Shown here piece after piece: positions 26,245-33,912 of a DNA stretch of 64,000 nucleotides. Source of the stretch: Halobacteriovorax marinus SJ (GTDB lineage: Bacteria; Bdellovibrionota; Bacteriovoracia; Bacteriovoracales; Bacteriovoracaceae); NCBI RefSeq assembly GCF_000210915.2, contig NC_016620.1, positions 3,100,001-3,164,000 on the forward strand. Reading direction: 5' to 3'. Each line of letters begins with the position of its first letter. The first letter of the stretch is position 1. The position numbers were made by a program, and so were the translations under genes. The notes under the pieces are model-generated. The model had not been told where the DNA came from, ran no database searches, and saw only the letters and a program-made list of their open reading frames with translations.

Positions 26245-27906
26245 TTAGTAGAGTTCTTCTAATTCTTTAATCTTAGTATCTATCTCTAAAATTCTTACTC
26301 TATTTCTTTCTTCTAACTCAGGGTTTTTGGAAACACTTGATTTTAGTACTTGTAAAATAAAGCGTCTCTCTGACTCAAGAAGGTCTCTATATATAACTAT
26401 AAATTGTCTACTATAGAGGTAGCGGCTAAAGTTTGTACTCATTAAAGAATTTGCTTTGCTGAAAATTCTATTTTCCACCAAAATTGAAATATAGTCAGAG
26501 AGGAGCGTCCAATCTTCAAAAAGTAACTCTCCAATCTCCTCTTTTAACAGTTCCGCTTTCTCAAGACTCCCCTGTCTTAAATAGACAGACATAAGTCCAA
26601 CATTACTACCAATAAAACTAGGGTCATTCTTCTTTGCCCTTAAGAAACTCTTCTCGGCCCCTTCAAGTCTTCCCTCTTTAACTTGTTGTTTACCTAAGAG
26701 AATATTGTAGAAGAATGAGCTCTCAGAACCATTATGATTAAAAACAGAAAACGAGTCCCACTTACCGACCTGAGAAAAGCTAGCCAAAATTAAAGTAACT
26801 GCCATTAAAGTAGATATATAACCCCTTATAGAAGGTTTAAATTTGTGGATGAGTATTTCAATAAGCCAACCAAGACCAATTAATGGCAAGTAGAAGTATC
26901 TCTCGGCCACCACTGATACAATTTGGTAGTGGAAATTAAGAACCCCAGAAATAGGTACATAGAATGAAAGAAAAATAACTAGTGCGATTCCAAGCTGTTT
27001 TGAAAATCTCTTTCTAAAAATAAAACTTAAACAAAGAGTTGTTAAAGTTCCTATTCCAATAAGGTAATCCCAAATTGATAACTTAAAATTGTATACATCT
27101 TTTAAGCCTGACATTTCATAACCAAAGTCTGAAAGAAAGAATATTCTTTTAAAATAGAAGATAGAATTAAAGGTTATTAACTTTAAATAGCTTCCAATTC
27201 CACCACCAGTCATTTTGATAATAAGGTCATTATAGAAGTAAATAACACCGATGATTAGGCAGAGAATTAAGAAGCCATTCTCTTTTAAAACCTCTTTAAA
27301 ATTTTTCTTGTGATGGTAATAATCGATTCCCATGACAATTATTGGCAGAAGAAAAATAGTGGGCTTTGAAAGTAGCCCTAAAATAAAGAGAATAAGTATG
27401 GCGACAGACTTCTTATAATCAAACTTTATATTAATAGAAGTCCAAATACCGAGTAGTACAAAGAATCCCGCGAGTAAGCCCCTTAGAGATGATATCCAAA
27501 CGACACTCTCTACTTGAATCGGGTGAAATGCAAAAATCATCGCAGTAATAATTCCCGCCTTACAACTTCTCTCACGCTCAGAAGAGAGTTGAGAGATTAT
27601 GAAATAGACCAGAATACTATTAATAGAGTGAAATACAATATTTGCTATTCTAAAGAGCTCTGTATTATGAACACCACCAACTGCACCTATCACTTGCCAG
27701 ATATTATAGGCCAGTGGTGTTTTTGAATTTGTCCAAAACCATAGAATATTTGATAAGTTTAATTGAATATGATCGTTCTCATAGATATGAAAAGCATCAT
27801 CTAAAATGAAGTAAGAAAAATGTATGGCCTGAGAATAGACGGCCATACAGATAGTAAATGTTATTAGAAAAAATTTTAAGAATTTATGACTTAATAAATT
27901 TTTCAC
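26245..27906 (-). CDS. TMTC-like protein O-mannosyltransferase with TPR tail
   Basis: 553 residues. The membrane part (1-385) follows bacterial and eukaryotic TMTC proteins: an acidic pair in FILDDAFHIYEN (Asp36-Asp37) after helix 1, then NTELFRIANIVFHSINSILVY, and AFHPIQVESVVWISSLRGLLA matching the family's HP.H.E.V.W...R.D.L motif. Residues about 395-480 look like TPR helices (GKQQVKEGRLEGAEKSFLRAK). TMTC enzymes O-mannosylate secreted proteins in animals; bacterial members are little studied. It starts 6 bases after the S74 gene, so it shares that transcript. The protein acceptor is inferred, not shown. Confidence 0.75.
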   Translation of the reverse strand: MKNLLSHKFLKFFLITFTICMAVYSQAIHFSYFILDDAFHIYENDHIQLNLSNILWFWTNSKTPLAYNIWQVIGAVGGVHNTELFRIANIVFHSINSILVYFIISQLSSERERSCKAGIITAMIFAFHPIQVESVVWISSLRGLLAGFFVLLGIWTSINIKFDYKKSVAILILFILGLLSKPTIFLLPIIVMGIDYYHHKKNFKEVLKENGFLILCLIIGVIYFYNDLIIKMTGGGIGSYLKLITFNSIFYFKRIFFLSDFGYEMSGLKDVYNFKLSIWDYLIGIGTLTTLCLSFIFRKRFSKQLGIALVIFLSFYVPISGVLNFHYQIVSVVAERYFYLPLIGLGWLIEILIHKFKPSIRGYISTLMAVTLILASFSQVGKWDSFSVFNHNGSESSFFYNILLGKQQVKEGRLEGAEKSFLRAKKNDPSFIGSNVGLMSVYLRQGSLEKAELLKEEIGELLFEDWTLLSDYISILVENRIFSKANSLMSTNFSRYLYSRQFIVIYRDLLESERRFILQVLKSSVSKNPELEERNRVRILEIDTKIKELEELY

Positions 27907-27912
27907 TCAAGC

Positions 27913-28350
27913 TTATTTTACCTTCTTCAGTAAAACTTCAATCTGAGCTTGCTGGTCTTCAACCTTCTTATTCAGTTCTTTTACAGCTTCTAGGAGAATT
28001 GGAGTTAGCATTGAGTAATTCACGTACTTCATTCCCTTCTCGTCTTCAGCAACGGCTTGTGGAAATACACTCTCCAACTCTTGGGCCATTACACCAATCT
28101 GCTCTCTTTGCGAGAATTTATTTTCAGGAAATTCTTCTGTCTTATAATTATAAGTATATGCATTTAACGATGCGATTCCCTTCATTGCGTCACTAAGAGG
28201 ATTGATATTCTCTTTGAATCTAACATCAGAGCCTGCGAAAACATCAATATAAATACTTTCATTGAGAACTTCTTCTTCAATTTCTTGAAGGTTGAACTCC
28301 TTAAGCTCTCCAAAATCGTATTCTTTTTTCTTATCGTTATCAGTGCTCAT
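27913..28350 (-). CDS. Free-standing S74 intramolecular-chaperone domain protein
   Basis: 145 residues. The C-terminal 100 match the peptidase S74 / tail-fibre chaperone domain: S41-D-V-R-F-K46-ENI, NAYTYNYK, REQIGVMAQELESVFPQAV and a C-terminal coiled coil (LLEAVKELNKKVEDQQ). Family members normally end phage tail spikes and cut themselves off at the conserved Ser. Here only 40 acidic residues precede that Ser and there is no fibre or signal peptide. GAGG precedes the ATG. It has its own promoter just downstream of the PqqD-like gene and is followed by the TMTC-like gene. It may act in trans or release its N-terminal peptide. Confidence 0.85.
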   Translation of the reverse strand: MSTDNDKKKEYDFGELKEFNLQEIEEEVLNESIYIDVFAGSDVRFKENINPLSDAMKGIASLNAYTYNYKTEEFPENKFSQREQIGVMAQELESVFPQAVAEDEKGMKYVNYSMLTPILLEAVKELNKKVEDQQAQIEVLLKKVK

Positions 28351-28381
28351 ATAACCTCATCATATTTAAGTTATTTTCTAA

Positions 28382-28409
28382 AGTATAACATAACTCTTTG
28401 CCCTCACAA
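28382..28409 (-). promoter_or_regulatory. Promoter upstream of the S74 gene
   Basis: On the minus strand TTGTGA (28404-28409) and TATACT (28382-28387) are 16 bases apart. The predicted start near 28375 leaves a leader of about 25 bases containing GAGG before the ATG at 28350. The S74/TMTC/GT39 genes can therefore be transcribed separately from radical SAM-PqqD. Confidence 0.42.
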
Positions 28410-28449
28410 CGGGTAAAAATCAAGAGTTTTTATATAAGTTATCGTATTT

Positions 28450-28743
28450 TTAAGCAGTTACAGCTAAATTCTTATCAACTAATTGAGTAATAAGCTTACT
28501 CACATCACCCAAGAGAACTTCTCTAGTGACATTATATTCGCCTTCTAATTGGTCAAGAACCTCTTTTACGCTCTTCCCATCGCTCAAAAGATCCCACACC
28601 TCAGCGGCCACTCCATTAATTTTAAAGAAAGAAGATGAATCATCCATTTTCATCAAAACAATAATATCATTTGCATTCTTTCTAGAAACAACGTCATCAC
28701 ATTTTTGTAGCTTTAAGCCTTCATTGATTTGAAGCTCAGACAT
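28450..28743 (-). CDS. PqqD-like peptide-carrier (RRE) protein
   Basis: 97 residues from ATG 28743, chosen over an in-frame TTG at 28755 because GGAGAGG lies 5 bases upstream of the ATG. The domain follows the PqqD pattern: three strands (LQKCDDVVSRK, DIIVLMKM, SSSFFKIN) then GVAAEVWDLLSDGKSVKEVLDQL and a C-terminal helix. PqqD-type RRE domains hand precursor peptides to radical SAM enzymes. Its start overlaps the upstream radical SAM stop by 8 bases, as expected for such a pair. No short precursor-peptide ORF was found beside it, so the client is unknown. Confidence 0.8.
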   Translation of the reverse strand: MSELQINEGLKLQKCDDVVSRKNANDIIVLMKMDDSSSFFKINGVAAEVWDLLSDGKSVKEVLDQLEGEYNVTREVLLGDVSKLITQLVDKNLAVTA

Positions 28744-30115
28744 AGTCCTCTCCAATAGTTAATTTTTTTACAAAGTAGTAAGATTTCTTACAGTTTAACA
28801 TAAAATCTTTGTACTCTGGAAATGCTGTTAAAAAGTCTTTATTGTATCTTTTATCAAACTGAGTCACAAAAGTATATAAGTCAGCCCTATTCTGGTTCTT
28901 CTGATCCATTCTCTCTTTTGAGACAATCCAATGATATACTCTTTTAAATTTCTCAAGCTCATATTCGGAGAACTCGTTTCCACCAAACTCTGATACTCGC
29001 CCCCCCATAAACTCGAGACTTTCTTTAATATAAGAATGTAAATCTTCAGTGACCATATTGGCCCTTAAGTATCGCGGGTGATTTAAATAGGATATATCTA
29101 AAATAACTCGACCATAGTCTTTTTTTAGTTCGAGTATATCTTGAAGAAATAATTTAAATTTTGGAATAGAGTAAACTCCAAAAGTACAATTTATAATGAC
29201 ATCAACACCGAGCTCTTCTTTAAACTTTCTAATATTTGAGAGCATCTTATCGTAATCAAGTCCCTCCCTAATGTATTCTGCTTGTTCCTTATATGCATCT
29301 ACACTAGTAAAGAGTTCAAATTTCTTAATATTTCCCTTCTGTAAAACTGGCTTTAACTTCTTTATAAATCTATCAATGACAACATCCTTAACGGAGAGAT
29401 TTGTATTGATTGCCAAGGTCAAATCCTTAGATTCATTCTCAAGTAAGTAATCTAAAACTTTAAAAGTATTCACAGATAAAAGAGGCTCTCCACCGGTAAT
29501 TCTCAGAGTGTGAAGTCCTTCGATTATAGTTGGTAACCATTTCCAAAAAGCGATGACGTAGGGATTAGTAGTTTCATCATCAGATATTTTCTCATTACGA
29601 GGCAGTCGATGATCAATCAATTCCTCATAAGGGCCAAACTTTTTTATTTCTTGCTCGATACGACTTGAGACATCTGCAATACAATAGCCACAAGCTAAGT
29701 TGCACCCCTTATCAAACATCACCTCAACATATGTAGGAGCAACATCATCTTCGTAGTGAGAGTTCGCTATTCTATCTTTGTGAGGGTAAGCCCAATGGTC
29801 TAGAGATTTAATCAGTCGATCTGATTTCTCTGGGCCAGAGCTATCTTCAATTTGCCAACAATATTCACACTCTGAAGGCCTGCGACCTTCAAGCATTTCT
29901 TTTCGCTTCTCTTTCTTAAATTTCGTATTGTGTAGAGCCGAAGGATTTTGCTCAAGTTCTTCTAAGGGGATTAAATGTCTTCGAGGATGGTGGCAACTAT
30001 GGTTCGTTCCGTGAACGAGATCAATAGTCACTTGAAGCCACTTTGCAAGACAAAAGCTTTCAGACACCTCATTTATTGAGTCAATACGCTTTTTTCTGTC
30101 CTTCAATGATTCCAA
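28736..30115 (-). CDS. Radical SAM protein with N-terminal twitch, paired with PqqD
   Basis: 459 residues from TTG 30115, supported by GAGGG 8 bases upstream. N-terminal cluster Cys (C22, C41, C83, C86) precede the SAM motif C138-NLA-C142-GY-C145. RITGGEPLL is the GGE motif and FELFTSVDAYKE a later barrel strand. The order twitch-then-barrel matches the genes at 17658 and 32721. It is translationally coupled to the PqqD-like gene. It is divergent from the prepilin-fibre gene across 194 bases. Likely role: modification of a protein or peptide delivered by PqqD; the client is inferred only. Confidence 0.85.
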   Translation of the reverse strand: MESLKDRKKRIDSINEVSESFCLAKWLQVTIDLVHGTNHSCHHPRRHLIPLEELEQNPSALHNTKFKKEKRKEMLEGRRPSECEYCWQIEDSSGPEKSDRLIKSLDHWAYPHKDRIANSHYEDDVAPTYVEVMFDKGCNLACGYCIADVSSRIEQEIKKFGPYEELIDHRLPRNEKISDDETTNPYVIAFWKWLPTIIEGLHTLRITGGEPLLSVNTFKVLDYLLENESKDLTLAINTNLSVKDVVIDRFIKKLKPVLQKGNIKKFELFTSVDAYKEQAEYIREGLDYDKMLSNIRKFKEELGVDVIINCTFGVYSIPKFKLFLQDILELKKDYGRVILDISYLNHPRYLRANMVTEDLHSYIKESLEFMGGRVSEFGGNEFSEYELEKFKRVYHWIVSKERMDQKNQNRADLYTFVTQFDKRYNKDFLTAFPEYKDFMLNCKKSYYFVKKLTIGEDYV

Positions 30116-30132
30116 TTCTTTAACCCTCTAGA

Positions 30133-30165
30133 TGCCTTAAATTTAAGGCATATTCAAAATATGCC
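30133..30165. repeat. Two overlapping inverted repeats in the divergent intergenic region
   Basis: A perfect 18-base palindrome (30133-30150, TGCC...GGCA) shares its last four bases with a second hairpin, GGCATATT/AATATGCC with a 3-base loop (30147-30165). Only one of the two can form at a time. In the leftward radical SAM transcript the pair ends about 6 bases before the Shine-Dalgarno. It could be an operator for both divergent genes or a translational switch. Confidence 0.55.
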
Positions 30166-30252
30166 GATATTGTTTATGAAACTAACTAATCAGTAATTTT
30201 AAATAATTAGAAGGATTTTTTTTCCTTAAGTATTAAAAATTTAGTTAGTCCA

Positions 30253-30258
30253 TATAAT
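30253..30258 (+). promoter_or_regulatory. -10 box for the prepilin-fibre gene
   Basis: A perfect TATAAT preceded by a very AT-rich tract with an 8-T run. A start near 30265 would leave a leader of about 45 bases. No good -35 stands out, so an activator or another sigma factor may be involved. Confidence 0.4.
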
Positions 30259-30309
30259 GTAACACATAGATATTTATTATACAGGCTAATCTACCGGTGG
30301 CGAAAGATT

Positions 30310-32724
30310 ATGAAAAAGAATTTTAGATTTTTAAATTCAAAAGGTTTTACTCTCGCAGAGATTATGGTGGCAACAGGTATGCTTGCTGTTATCTCTCTAG
30401 GCGTTATGCAATTGATGTCCAATATGAATAGAGGACAGAAAGAGTTTGAGCAAAACGCGGAGATTAGATCAATCCTGAATAATATTGAAGTCTCTCTTCA
30501 AGATACTAATACCTGTAACTACAGTTTAGTTGTCAATAAATACATAGACAGTGGTAACACCGGTTTTTATAAAATTGACGACATTGCAGCTGCAAATATA
30601 AATACTTATTCTCAGGATGTTCTTGTAGATAGAATTATAAATCCAAATAAAAGTTTCTTTACGGTTCCTGCAGATGAAGGCAATATTTTAGGTCTTAATT
30701 TGGCAGATGATATTACAGTCGCCAGAATGTGTAATGAAGACTACACAGGGGGAATGAGTGCTGATGAACTAAGAGAATATGGATGTATGATTGGTAACGA
30801 TAAAGGCAGAATTCTTATAAGAAGAATGTGGCTCGGTACAGACTCAGGTGGAAACACTTCACTCTTTATAACATTTATCTCTGGTGGATTAATTAATGTC
30901 TTTACAAGTGACCCATCAACAGACCTACAAGTCTACTATAATGCTCTTAGAGCTAGTGACCCTGAAGCTGCTGCAAAACTCTCAGGTTCGTTTGGCTCAC
31001 CTATTGTGACTAAATTTATAAGAATAAGCTTAAGTAGTGTATCTGCTGATCAAGTTGCTCCAATGAATAATATGACAGCTGTATCAAGAATCACTGACCC
31101 TGCCGGATCGCTAGCAGAAGGTGATGTTACAAATTGTTTTACAAACTTAACAGATACTATTCAAGCAGCCTGTGAGAACTTTGGTGGTAATTACCATGAC
31201 ATAGATGGTTCATGTAGAGCTCTTAGAATTAGAAGTGATAATTCTAGTAATGACGGTGAAGCTGGATACGACGCTTCTTTTATTCCAAGTATCCCAACAA
31301 ATGCTGTATCACCAGGTGGTCCAAGATCAACGGCCATTGCAACAGAAGGACACGTCTATGTTGGACCTCTTAATAACACCGGCGCAGCAGAATCAGTTGG
31401 TGGTAACTTATGGGCTTCAGGTGTAGGTATTATTGGTTCTCCAAGTTTTAATGTCGAACCTGATGATGGAGGAGATAACCAAGGTGAGCTTTGGACTCAG
31501 TCTCATATTAGAGTAGGCTCCAAGGCTTCTGGAACAGCGGGTGATCACGGAAATATTTACGCCGATGGTGGGCTCGTTCTCGGTACAGCAACTACGGACC
31601 CTGCTGATAATTCAGGTCATATTTACTCAAATGGTGGTATCGCACTTGGTACAACTTCGGGAACTGCGCTTACTGGACCTCATATGAAAACAAGTGGTGG
31701 CCTCTCTCTAGGTACCGCTAACCAAAGTCCAGACGATGGACACGCCATGATTTCCGGTGGTGCTAAAATTGGTTCACTAGCAGCAGGTGCAGCTATGTCT
31801 GATGATGACCTTGCTGTTACTGGAGGTATTTCTGTTGGTGCAAGTGGATCAAATCCATACTCTGCCGACCCAGATGATGGTTCAGTTTATGCGCAAAACT
31901 CATACTACGGTGCGGGCTCTCTACACCTTGGAAGCCAAGCAGTTAATCCTAGTGCAGGAGCTGGACATATAAGAATTTCAGGGGCACTGAATGTAGGAGC
32001 GACTCAGACTCAGACAGACGCAGGGACTGCTCATATTCAAGGAATAGCCTACTCATACGGTCTCGATCCACTAGAAGATAATATCAATGCCCTTACCACT
32101 ATTGAATGGGTGAAAGAGAGAATCGCAAGAACACTCGCACCAACAGGATCATCAGCAGCACAAATCGCTGAAGATATTCTGAGCAATGCGGTTAAGGATA
32201 CAAAGTCTGGTATTGTCGCGATCCAAAAAGATGCTTGTGAGAACTTCTATGTGAAAAATAATAATCAAAACTATGTAGCAGGCTCGTGGAAATCTGGAAC
32301 AAAGAGATGCGAATTCAACAATAACGCCAGAGACTGTAGTATTGATGGGCAGTGTACAAACGTCTATGCTAACAATGCTGTTATCTCCGACAATTACATG
32401 AGAGCGACTGGCTATATAAGAGCGGGAAGTTATGTACGTGCAGATACGTATCTTGTAACTGGTACATATGCACAGATTGGTTCTTATTTAAATGTTGGTG
32501 GAAATGTAACAGCAACTGGTAGAGTCCATTCGAGTAACTATGTCTTTGCGACTAATTACTTACAAACGAATGGATATGCTAGAGCTGCAAGATTCTGTAT
32601 AAACGGTACATCAGGTGCATCTTGTATCACAAAAGTTAAATCAAATGTTTGTGGGAACACGCAGAAAGTAGTCAGTTGGCAAAATGGTCACGTTATTTGT
32701 ATTAACGAAGCAAGACACTATTAA
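30310..32724 (+). CDS. Prepilin fused to a repeat-rich, tail-fibre-like shaft
   Basis: 804 residues. The N-terminus is a classic type IV prepilin: short basic leader, cleavage Gly12/Phe13, Glu at mature position 5 and a hydrophobic helix (FTLAEIMVATGMLAVISL). A globular Cys-containing region follows to about residue 330. Residues 347-578 hold about eight imperfect repeats of 20-30 residues around G-H-I-x-x-x-G-G-L-x-L-G-T. Residues 696-761 are eleven consecutive hexapeptides, most starting with Tyr, as in beta-helical phage fibres. The end is Cys-rich (FCINGTSGASC, VCGN, VICINE). It is probably a minor pilin carrying a long fibre or adhesin. It is flanked by radical SAM genes on both sides. 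Confidence 0.85.
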   Translation: MKKNFRFLNSKGFTLAEIMVATGMLAVISLGVMQLMSNMNRGQKEFEQNAEIRSILNNIEVSLQDTNTCNYSLVVNKYIDSGNTGFYKIDDIAAANINTYSQDVLVDRIINPNKSFFTVPADEGNILGLNLADDITVARMCNEDYTGGMSADELREYGCMIGNDKGRILIRRMWLGTDSGGNTSLFITFISGGLINVFTSDPSTDLQVYYNALRASDPEAAAKLSGSFGSPIVTKFIRISLSSVSADQVAPMNNMTAVSRITDPAGSLAEGDVTNCFTNLTDTIQAACENFGGNYHDIDGSCRALRIRSDNSSNDGEAGYDASFIPSIPTNAVSPGGPRSTAIATEGHVYVGPLNNTGAAESVGGNLWASGVGIIGSPSFNVEPDDGGDNQGELWTQSHIRVGSKASGTAGDHGNIYADGGLVLGTATTDPADNSGHIYSNGGIALGTTSGTALTGPHMKTSGGLSLGTANQSPDDGHAMISGGAKIGSLAAGAAMSDDDLAVTGGISVGASGSNPYSADPDDGSVYAQNSYYGAGSLHLGSQAVNPSAGAGHIRISGALNVGATQTQTDAGTAHIQGIAYSYGLDPLEDNINALTTIEWVKERIARTLAPTGSSAAQIAEDILSNAVKDTKSGIVAIQKDACENFYVKNNNQNYVAGSWKSGTKRCEFNNNARDCSIDGQCTNVYANNAVISDNYMRATGYIRAGSYVRADTYLVTGTYAQIGSYLNVGGNVTATGRVHSSNYVFATNYLQTNGYARAARFCINGTSGASCITKVKSNVCGNTQKVVSWQNGHVICINEARHY
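31348..32043 (+). repeat. In-frame shaft repeats of the prepilin-fibre gene
   Basis: About eight degenerate coding repeats (residues 347-578) built on G-[NH]-[IVM]-x-[SA]-x-G-G-[LIA]-x-[LIV]-G-[TSA], with Asp/Pro/Gly-rich linkers of variable length. The linkers contain DPxD or PDDG turns. Such a regular pattern suggests stacked beta hairpins forming an extended stalk. Confidence 0.7.
32395..32592 (+). repeat. Eleven in-frame hexapeptide repeats
   Basis: Residues 696-761 read as uninterrupted six-residue units such as YMRATG, YIRAGS, YVRADT, YLVTGT, YAQIGS, YLNVGG, NVTATG. Tyr opens eight or more units and small residues (Gly, Ser, Thr, Ala) close them. The exact period and lack of gaps indicate a beta-helix or triple-stranded beta-prism shaft. 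Confidence 0.75.
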
Positions 32725-33842
32725 AATCTTAGAAATGGCACTCTCTTTTGAAGAGAGTGCTTTATTGCATTAAATAATCTAAATCTTCTCTTGGGTCTTC
32801 CTATAAAAGAGCTTAAGTTTCCTCCATCTACAATGGTATCCCTCATTCTCTTATCTTTACACACCTCTACAAATTCATCATACAAAGGGTGTTCACTTAA
32901 ATAAACAGCTCTCTTTAAAAACTCTTCATTTGAAAATGTTCCCCAGTTAATAATTCTCTGAAAGAAAACAAAGTCTGCCTCAAACCTTTTTCCAAGATCG
33001 ACAAATTGTGGCATCTCTCTAAAGTTATGATCTTGAACAACAAAATCATATTTTACATAGGGTATTTGACCACTTTTTCGAAGCTTCTTAATAAACTCTA
33101 AATTCCTAAGCAATCGATCCCAGTCACCTCCCCTACGAACAATTTCATAAGTAGCAGAACTTGCAGCATCAATTGAGACACAGAAGCCTTCAATTCTTCC
33201 GTGAATATTAGAGAGTTCGCTCCAAACTCTTTCACTAAAGAGTAGCCCATTCGTCACAATTTGAATCTTTAAGTTTGGATTCTTAGAAAAGTTTAAATTC
33301 TTTAAAAGATTTTTAAAGTGTTGACTCGCAAAAGGGTCTCCTGAAGAGCAAAAAAGAAGTCTTTCTGTATGTGTTCCACTTACTTCGACAATCTCATCCC
33401 CGATTTTACTAAATAGCTCTTGAGCGTCTTGACCATTATGAGAAATATAATCAACGCGACAACTTGGACAAGATAAATTACAAGTCTGATCATAAGATAG
33501 ATTTATAATCTTCGGGCTTCTATCTAAAACAACTTGCTGATCTTGAATAATCTTCTTTAAGTATTTATCACTGACCGTATATTTATCAGGAAGCTCCCCT
33601 GCTTGAATAATCGGACACTGCTCTTTTACACAATACTCAAATGTACCCTCATGAATGGAGCGGCGAATGTCTTGAATAGACTGTGAATTCCATGTTTCTA
33701 AAAGTGTATCGTTTTTTAGATTACCAATCTCTTTTGGTAATTGATTAGGACAACAAGCATGACACAAAACTCCCCTTTCCTGAGGATACCCTATCTCAAG
33801 AAACTCAAAAGGCTTTGCACAAAACTTATTCTTTAGATCCAT
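32721..33842 (-). CDS. Radical SAM protein with N-terminal SPASM/twitch region
   Basis: 373 residues. N-terminal Cys C8, C27, C30-C31, C71 and C76, with the SPASM-like phrase IGNLKNDTLLETWNS, precede the SAM motif C121-NLS-C125-PS-C128. FCSSGDPF replaces the usual GGEP. It is monocistronic, with a leaderless-type promoter. Its stop overlaps the convergent prepilin-fibre gene by 4 bases, and a terminator hairpin lies within its last codons. Its position on the far side of the fibre gene from the other twitch-type radical SAM gene makes the fibre or its glycan a candidate substrate. Confidence 0.83.
   Translation of the reverse strand: MDLKNKFCAKPFEFLEIGYPQERGVLCHACCPNQLPKEIGNLKNDTLLETWNSQSIQDIRRSIHEGTFEYCVKEQCPIIQAGELPDKYTVSDKYLKKIIQDQQVVLDRSPKIINLSYDQTCNLSCPSCRVDYISHNGQDAQELFSKIGDEIVEVSGTHTERLLFCSSGDPFASQHFKNLLKNLNFSKNPNLKIQIVTNGLLFSERVWSELSNIHGRIEGFCVSIDAASSATYEIVRRGGDWDRLLRNLEFIKKLRKSGQIPYVKYDFVVQDHNFREMPQFVDLGKRFEADFVFFQRIINWGTFSNEEFLKRAVYLSEHPLYDEFVEVCKDKRMRDTIVDGGNLSSFIGRPKRRFRLFNAIKHSLQKRVPFLRF
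32738..32764 (+). terminator. Intrinsic terminator of the prepilin-fibre gene
   Basis: GCACTCTCTT (32738-32747) pairs perfectly with AAGAGAGTGC (32751-32760) across a 3-base loop, and TTTATT follows. It lies inside the last codons of the convergent radical SAM gene. It is one of the few clear stem-loop terminators in the window. Confidence 0.75.
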
Positions 33843-33848
33843 TGAAGT

Positions 33849-33876
33849 ATTTTACATTATTTTAAATCTATGTAAA
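33849..33876 (-). promoter_or_regulatory. Leaderless-type promoter of the 33842 radical SAM gene
   Basis: On the minus strand TTTACA (33871-33876), 16 bases, TAAAAT (33849-33854), then 6 bases to the ATG at 33842. The predicted start falls on or beside the A of the ATG. No Shine-Dalgarno is visible. Confidence 0.48.
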
Positions 33877-33882
33877 CTCGCT

Positions 33883-33888
33883 TATAAT
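33883..33888 (+). promoter_or_regulatory. -10 box for the WbuC/epimerase pair
   Basis: TATAAT with a predicted start near 33895, giving an 18-base leader that contains GGGAG 5 bases before the ATG at 33913. It is divergent from the radical SAM promoter in the same 70-base gap. Confidence 0.45.
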
Positions 33889-33912
33889 TACAGTAACTAA
33901 GTGGGAGTCACG

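Noticed and set aside
28351-28449. Possible RiPP precursor between the PqqD-like and S74 genes
   Set aside because: The longest frame from an ATG in the sense direction is about six codons, so no credible precursor exists there.
32395-32592. CRISPR-like or tandem DNA repeat because of the regular spacing
   Set aside because: The periodicity is at protein level (six codons) and the DNA copies are diverged; there are no spacers or cas genes.
27913-32724. Prophage remnant suggested by the tail-fibre-like shaft and S74 domain
   Set aside because: No capsid, terminase, integrase, lysis or attachment-site signals were seen, and the fibre begins with a genuine prepilin leader. It is better read as a host surface structure.
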